Origin: Pseudomonas bananamidigenes
GTDB lineage: Bacteria; Pseudomonadota; Gammaproteobacteria; Pseudomonadales; Pseudomonadaceae
NCBI RefSeq assembly: GCF_001679645.1
Contig: NZ_LRUN01000049.1
Location: 1 to 64,000 of the forward strand
Direction: 5' to 3'
DNA: 64,000 nt
Notes under the pieces: model-generated
Database searches by the model: none
What the model was told of the DNA's origin: nothing
The model's input: only the letters and a program-made list of their open reading frames with translations
Made by a program: the position numbers and the translations under genes
Part shown: piece after piece, positions 62,711 through 64,000 of the stretch
How the letters are laid out: the number at the start of each line of letters is the position of its first letter
Position numbering within the stretch: the first letter of the stretch is position 1

Positions 62711-62790
62711 TATGCCTGCTTTGCCCGACGGCATGAAAATGCCTGCCGGTCGGATTCCCTGGAACCGGGGGTTTTCCTCGTCGAGCGGAT

Positions 62791-63447
62791 CTACAACTCA
62801 TGGTCCTCGAAATTGAACGACATGTTTTTGATCGCCTTTTCGACACTGGCCCGACGTGCCTCCAGAACCCGGCGACTGATCACGAGCCGCCGCGCTCTGA
62901 TGTCCAGCTGATTCATGGTCTGGGATATGTCCCAGAACAAATATCGGGTATTGAGGCTCGACTTGAGGAATCTGACGTGTGTCACGACAAGCTCCATGTC
63001 ACCGGCAGGGTTATAGCGGGCCGGTACGATCTTCAGGTCGAAAGCCTTGCCGCTGAGCCCCTTCGTCTTTTCCAGCAGATCGACTCGCTGCTCAAGCGTC
63101 GCAAGTCCCGCCTGCACCCCCGAGACCTGTTTCTGATCGAGCAGGGACGTCGCCACTCTCATCCACGCCTGTTGCACGCTTCCTGAAAACTGCGGCTGGA
63201 CATACTCCACCGCAGGCTGATCACGATTCCAGCCGTGGGACCACAGGACATCGGCGTAGTAATCGATCCAGCGTCCCGGCTGCGTTTCGCTGCTGTACGT
63301 ACTGTCCGCCTGCTTCTTTGCCAGATAGGTGCAGTTCAGCGCAAAGTCGTAATCCATTCGGGACTGTCCCTGCAGGCCCGTCAGCAAAATATCCCCCACC
63401 AGGGTTGCCTGATGAGCAAGCAACCCTGCTTTCGCATTCATATCCAT
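62791..63447 (-). CDS. unknown protein, family member 3 in the cob region
   Basis: A 218-residue protein without signal peptide, weakly similar to the two genes next to retS. Shared traits are the GQSRMDYDFALNCTYLAKK block, W-Y and GW spacing (GRWIDYYADVLWSHGW) and a C-terminal ELVVTHVRFLKS...LFWD. A coiled-coil-like middle (LATLEQRVDLLEKTKG) is present. I prefer the ATG at 63447 because GGGA lies six bases before it; ATGs at 63453 and 63441 remain possible. It sits upstream of cobG on the same strand and divergent from cobL. Function unknown. Confidence 0.65.
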   Translation of the reverse strand: MDMNAKAGLLAHQATLVGDILLTGLQGQSRMDYDFALNCTYLAKKQADSTYSSETQPGRWIDYYADVLWSHGWNRDQPAVEYVQPQFSGSVQQAWMRVATSLLDQKQVSGVQAGLATLEQRVDLLEKTKGLSGKAFDLKIVPARYNPAGDMELVVTHVRFLKSSLNTRYLFWDISQTMNQLDIRARRLVISRRVLEARRASVEKAIKNMSFNFEDHEL

Positions 63448-63626
63448 ATGCATTCCCGCCAATCCCGGCTTTGGTCCAAGTTCATCCGAACCCTAACAGG
63501 CCTGGCGAATCCGACAATCGCCTTACCGCAACGGGAAGTGTCCGTGGCCGACAACAGACCAGCGCGAGACGACAGCCGCCGCGCTATCATGCCGCCCTGA
63601 TACGCGCACACGAATCGAGGAACAGC

Positions 63627-64000
63627 ATGACGGCCTGGCTGACAGTAGTAGGAATCGGTGAAGACGGCTTCAAGGGCCTGGGCAAGAACGCCCGGCGCGC
63701 CCTGATGGACGCTTCACGGATCATCGGCGGCCAGCGCCAGCTGGATCTGTTGCCGGTGTGCATCCGTGGCGAGCGCCAGCTGTGGCCGAGCCCGTTTTCG
63801 CTGGCCCCGGTTCTGGAGCGCCGCGGCGAAGCGGTGTGCGTGCTGGCCAGCGGTGATCCGATGTTCTACGGCGTCGGTGCGAGCCTGGCTCGTCAGATTC
63901 CGGACGCAGAGATACGAGTACTGCCGGCGCCGTCCTCTTGCTCGCTGGCGGCAGCCCGTCTGGGCTGGCCGTTGCAGGACGTCCATGTGTTGTCGCTGGT
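63627..64000 (+). CDS. cobL: precorrin-6Y methyltransferase CobL, 5' part
   Basis: The first 124 residues of CobL (CbiE/CbiT fusion), cut by the window end. The tetrapyrrole methylase signatures LTVVGIGEDGFKGLG, GGQRQLDLLP and LASGDPMFYGVG are visible. AGGAAC precedes the ATG at 63627. It is divergent from cobG, with the unknown gene at 62791-63447 between. Confidence 0.9.
   Translation, partial: MTAWLTVVGIGEDGFKGLGKNARRALMDASRIIGGQRQLDLLPVCIRGERQLWPSPFSLAPVLERRGEAVCVLASGDPMFYGVGASLARQIPDAEIRVLPAPSSCSLAAARLGWPLQDVHVLSL

Noticed and set aside
62711..63626. Cobalamin riboswitch upstream of cobG or cobL
   Set aside because: I searched both strands for the B12-box and the conserved core but saw no convincing match; cob expression control remains unknown.
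1..64000. tRNA genes, rRNA genes, CRISPR arrays and transposases
   Set aside because: None were recognised when reading the gaps on both strands; the gaps are short and mostly explained by promoters, terminators and repeats.

Overview
This is a high-GC, tightly packed chromosomal segment from a fluorescent Pseudomonas, most likely the P. fluorescens group. Two things support this: long stretches follow the P. aeruginosa order known for speA, yciH, nudix, DUF2333, gcbA, ctpL, aroQ, accB, accC, prmA, zinc-ribbon protein, dusB, fis, purH, purD and retS, and a REPIN-type palindromic repeat (the GTGGGAGCGAGC type) lies at 1371-1457. No rRNA, tRNA, CRISPR array, phage or insertion sequence was found.

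Layout. Positions 52-3794 hold a thiolase divergent from a long FabG-like reductase and a MaoC-like hydratase, a small fatty-acyl module. Positions 4144-9901 are a cell-surface block: a glycine-rich collagen-like lipoprotein, a TpsB/FhaC-type outer-membrane transporter and a classical autotransporter. Positions 10086-25556 are a complete tad/Flp pilus locus: two flp pilins, rcpC, rcpA, tadZ, tadA, tadB, tadC, tadD, a DUF3613 protein, the prepilin peptidase fppA, tadE and tadG. It comes with its regulators, the PprA kinase, the PprB regulator and a stand-alone receiver protein.

Positions 25704-29834 hold two DUF4136 lipoproteins, the tRNA-modifying methyltransferase cmoM, a MazG-like pyrophosphohydrolase, a small membrane protein and a MATE transporter. 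Positions 29825-31959 hold an orphan short vgrG with a DUF4123 adaptor. Positions 32191-36511 are speA, yciH, a NUDIX hydrolase and DUF2333. A four-gene Hcp cassette (36649-39474), probably type VI secretion related, separates these from gcbA (c-di-GMP synthesis) and ctpL (chemotaxis). Then follow the housekeeping genes aroQ-accB-accC, prmA, a DUF3426 protein, dusB-fis, purH, purD and the hybrid sensor retS.

After retS come two related genes of unknown function, marC, and the cobalamin cluster cobJ-cobI-cobH-cobG, with cobL starting divergently and cut by the window end. A third, probably related, unknown gene sits between cobG and cobL.

How the parts fit: many genes concern the surface-attached life style (Flp pili, TPS and autotransporter proteins, c-di-GMP by GcbA, RetS), with two scattered type VI secretion satellites. 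The strongest observations are a one-base frameshift in cobH, the Hcp cassette with a DUF2515-like first gene, the family of three unknown proteins, and the pairing of a TpsB transporter with a glycine-rich lipoprotein in place of a normal TpsA.
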